A stretch of 5,176 bases of DNA from an uncultured Atopobium sp. (GTDB taxonomy: Bacteria; Actinomycetota; Coriobacteriia; Coriobacteriales; Atopobiaceae), in the NCBI GenBank assembly GCA_947252455.1, contig CAMXVQ010000052.1:1-5176 (forward strand), given 5' to 3'. Of the stretch, positions 3,954 through 5,176 are shown one piece after another (positions within the stretch are counted from its first letter, which is position 1; each line of letters begins with the position of its first letter). The translations under genes and the position numbers were made by a program. Below the pieces are notes generated by a model. That model worked only from the letters and a program-made list of their open reading frames with translations, searched no databases and was not told the DNA's origin.

Positions 3954-3963
3954 AGACTGTCAA
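3934..3963 (-). promoter_or_regulatory. Promoter of the rpmG operon
   Basis: A perfect -35 TTGACA (3963-3958) is followed after 18 bases by TAGCGT (3939-3934), preceded by TG one base away, that is, an extended -10 (TGATAGCGT). The -10 itself is weak (3 of 6), so the spacing and the TG carry much of the case. It lies downstream of the tuf terminator and upstream of rpmG. An inner inverted repeat, GATAGC/GCTATC (3926-3941), covers the -10, and an outer one, TAACTGTTG/CAACAGTTA, has one arm in the promoter spacer (3953-3945). Confidence 0.6.
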
Positions 3964-4060
3964 TAATTGTTTAAGCAAATTACAGAACTTAACAAAACCA
4001 CCAAATTATCAAACATCGCAGCAAGTCATCTGAGTGATTTCTTCTGTATAACTAAAACGG

Positions 4061-4102
4061 TAAAATAGGTCCAGCGTCCCTATGTGGAGCACCGGACCTA
4101 TT
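4061..4102 (-). terminator. Intrinsic terminator of tuf
   Basis: On the minus strand AATAGGTCC (4102-4094) pairs with GGACCTATT (4072-4064). The stem is extended by partial pairing inside the 21-nt loop. It is followed by TATTTTACCG and, shortly after, another TTTT run. The position, about 50 bases past the tuf stop, and the strong stem make this the 3' end of the tuf transcript and separate it from the rpmG operon. Confidence 0.85.
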
Positions 4103-4141
4103 GTTTGCTGTAATAAACCTTACGGAATTTAGCAAGCAAAC
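4103..4141 (-). repeat. Hairpin-forming repeat between the tuf stop and its terminator
   Basis: GTTTGCT (4141-4135) and AGCAAAC (4109-4103) are a perfect 7-bp inverted repeat, with a further small stem possible inside (TCC-GTAA-GG flanked by AAA/TTT). It abuts the terminator stem, giving two hairpins in tandem at the tuf mRNA 3' end. It may act as a 3' stabiliser. No function is shown. Confidence 0.4.
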
Positions 4142-4150
4142 GAGAATGTA

Positions 4151-5176
4151 CTACTCAATAATGGTAGATACACGACCATCGCCTACGGTGTGGCCACCTT
4201 CACGAATAGCGAACTTAAGACCTTCCTCCATAGCAATGGGGTGAATAAGTTCACAAGTAACGGTTACGTGGTCGCCAGGCATAGCCATCTCTACTTTACC
4301 ACCGTTAGCATCGGTAAGAGCTTGTACGTCACCGGTTACGTCAGTGGTACGGAAGTAGAACTGAGGACGGTATCCAGAGAAGAATGGCGTGTGACGTCCA
4401 CCTTCATCTTTAGTAAGAACGTAGATCTCACCAGTGAACTTCTTGTGAGGAGTTACTGAACCAGGTTTGCAGAGAACCTGTCCACGTTGGATGTCTTCAC
4501 GTTTAATACCACGAAGAAGAATACCTACGTTGTCTCCTGCTTCACAGAAGTCAAGGGTCTTACGGAACATTTCGATACCAGTAGCAACGGTAGATTGAGT
4601 GTCTTTAATACCAACGATCTCAACGGTGTCGTTAAGCTTAAGCTCACCACGCTCAACACGACCAGTAGCAACGGTACCACGACCAGAAATGGTCATAACG
4701 TCTTCAACAGCCATCAAGAATGGTTTCTCGTTGTCACGAGCAGGTGTTGGAATGTAGGAGTCAACAGTGTGCATAAGCTCTACAACAGAGTCTACCCACT
4801 TTTGCTCGCCATTCAAAGCACCAAGAGCAGAACCACGGATGATAGGAATATCGTCTCCAGGGAAGTCATATTCGCTCAAGAGGTCACGAGTTTCCATTTC
4901 AACGAGGTCGATAAGCTCTTCGTCGTCTACCATATCGCACTTGTTAAGGAATACGATGATGTAAGGAACACCTACTTGGCGAGCAAGCAAGATGTGCTCA
5001 CGAGTTTGAGCCATAGGACCATCGGTAGCAGCAATTACGAGGATTGCACCGTCCATCTGAGCTGCACCAGAAATCATGTTCTTAACGTAGTCGGCGTGAC
5101 CTGGGCAGTCTACGTGTGCATAGTGGCGCTCCCAAGTTTCGTACTCAATGTGAGCAACGTTAATGGTAATACCACG
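4151..5176 (-). CDS. tuf: Translation elongation factor Tu, 5'-partial
   Basis: The frame is open from the right edge, so 341 codons are present. Compared with E. coli EF-Tu about 57 N-terminal residues are missing, including the first P-loop (GHVDHGKT). EF-Tu carries aminoacyl-tRNA to the ribosome as a GTP complex. Visible in the fragment: RGITI at residues 1-5 (end of switch I), the G3 motif DCPGH at 23-27 with the catalytic His, the G4 motif NKCD at 78-81, and the G5 motif GSAL at 115-118. Domain II begins near PFLMAVEDVMTISGRGTVATG. Domain III contains GGRHTPFFSGYRPQFYFRTTDVTG and ends VSTIIE at a TAG. It lies upstream of rpmG-secE-nusG, comparable to tufB next to secE in E. coli, but is closed off by its own terminator. 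DFCEAGDNVG and QVLCKPG carry less common Cys residues. Confidence 0.98.
   Translation of the reverse strand, partial: RGITINVAHIEYETWERHYAHVDCPGHADYVKNMISGAAQMDGAILVIAATDGPMAQTREHILLARQVGVPYIIVFLNKCDMVDDEELIDLVEMETRDLLSEYDFPGDDIPIIRGSALGALNGEQKWVDSVVELMHTVDSYIPTPARDNEKPFLMAVEDVMTISGRGTVATGRVERGELKLNDTVEIVGIKDTQSTVATGIEMFRKTLDFCEAGDNVGILLRGIKREDIQRGQVLCKPGSVTPHKKFTGEIYVLTKDEGGRHTPFFSGYRPQFYFRTTDVTGDVQALTDANGGKVEMAMPGDHVTVTCELIHPIAMEEGLKFAIREGGHTVGDGRVSTIIE

Noticed and set aside
1..5176. CRISPR array, insertion sequence, phage or toxin-antitoxin genes.
   Set aside because: No spaced repeat array, transposase frame, terminal repeats or related protein motifs were seen. Apart from the left nuclease this is core housekeeping sequence.

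Overview
The window looks like chromosomal DNA from a moderate-to-low GC actinobacterium. The best guess is class Coriobacteriia, family Atopobiaceae (Atopobium / Lancefieldella-like). Two things suggest this. The order rpmG, tRNA-Trp, secE, nusG, rplK, rplA is an actinobacterial arrangement. The nuclease at the left edge carries choline-binding-type wall repeats, which I associate with oral and gut coriobacteria. The genus is inference.

Layout. Positions 1-771 (+) hold the C-terminal part of a surface-anchored staphylococcal-nuclease-type enzyme: aromatic/glycine-rich wall-binding repeats, a Pro/Ala linker, then a complete SNase domain. Positions 772-1181 hold no credible gene but contain several inverted and direct repeats and the intrinsic terminator of the leftward operon. 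From 1182 to the right edge everything reads leftward (minus strand). In transcription order it is: tuf (partial, 5' end beyond the window), a strong terminator, a promoter with an unusual set of nested inverted repeats, rpmG (L33), tRNA-Trp(CCA), a hairpin, secE, nusG (GTG start, 2 nt after secE), a structured 197-nt spacer, rplK (L11), a structured 145-nt spacer, rplA (L1), and a terminator.

How the genes work together. This is a translation/transcription/secretion core operon: elongation factor Tu, two large-subunit stalk-region proteins (L11, L1), L33, the Trp tRNA, the SecE translocase subunit and the elongation factor NusG. The operon ends at rplA. The rplJ-rplL pair that often follows is not here, and the convergent nuclease lies beyond the terminator.

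Most interesting signal. The rplK-rplA spacer contains an RNA element (minus strand, 1943 to 1913) that closely copies the L1-binding site of 23S rRNA (helix 76/77 region): GUGGGAG on the 5' side and AUAACCACC on the 3' side of an asymmetric internal loop. It is followed at once by a hairpin that partly buries the rplA Shine-Dalgarno sequence. This suggests that L1 autoregulation acts from inside the operon, directly on rplA, rather than from a leader upstream of rplK as in E. coli. Other structure worth attention is the nested inverted repeat at the rpmG promoter, the hairpin between tRNA-Trp and secE, and a perfect 9-bp hairpin just ahead of rplK.
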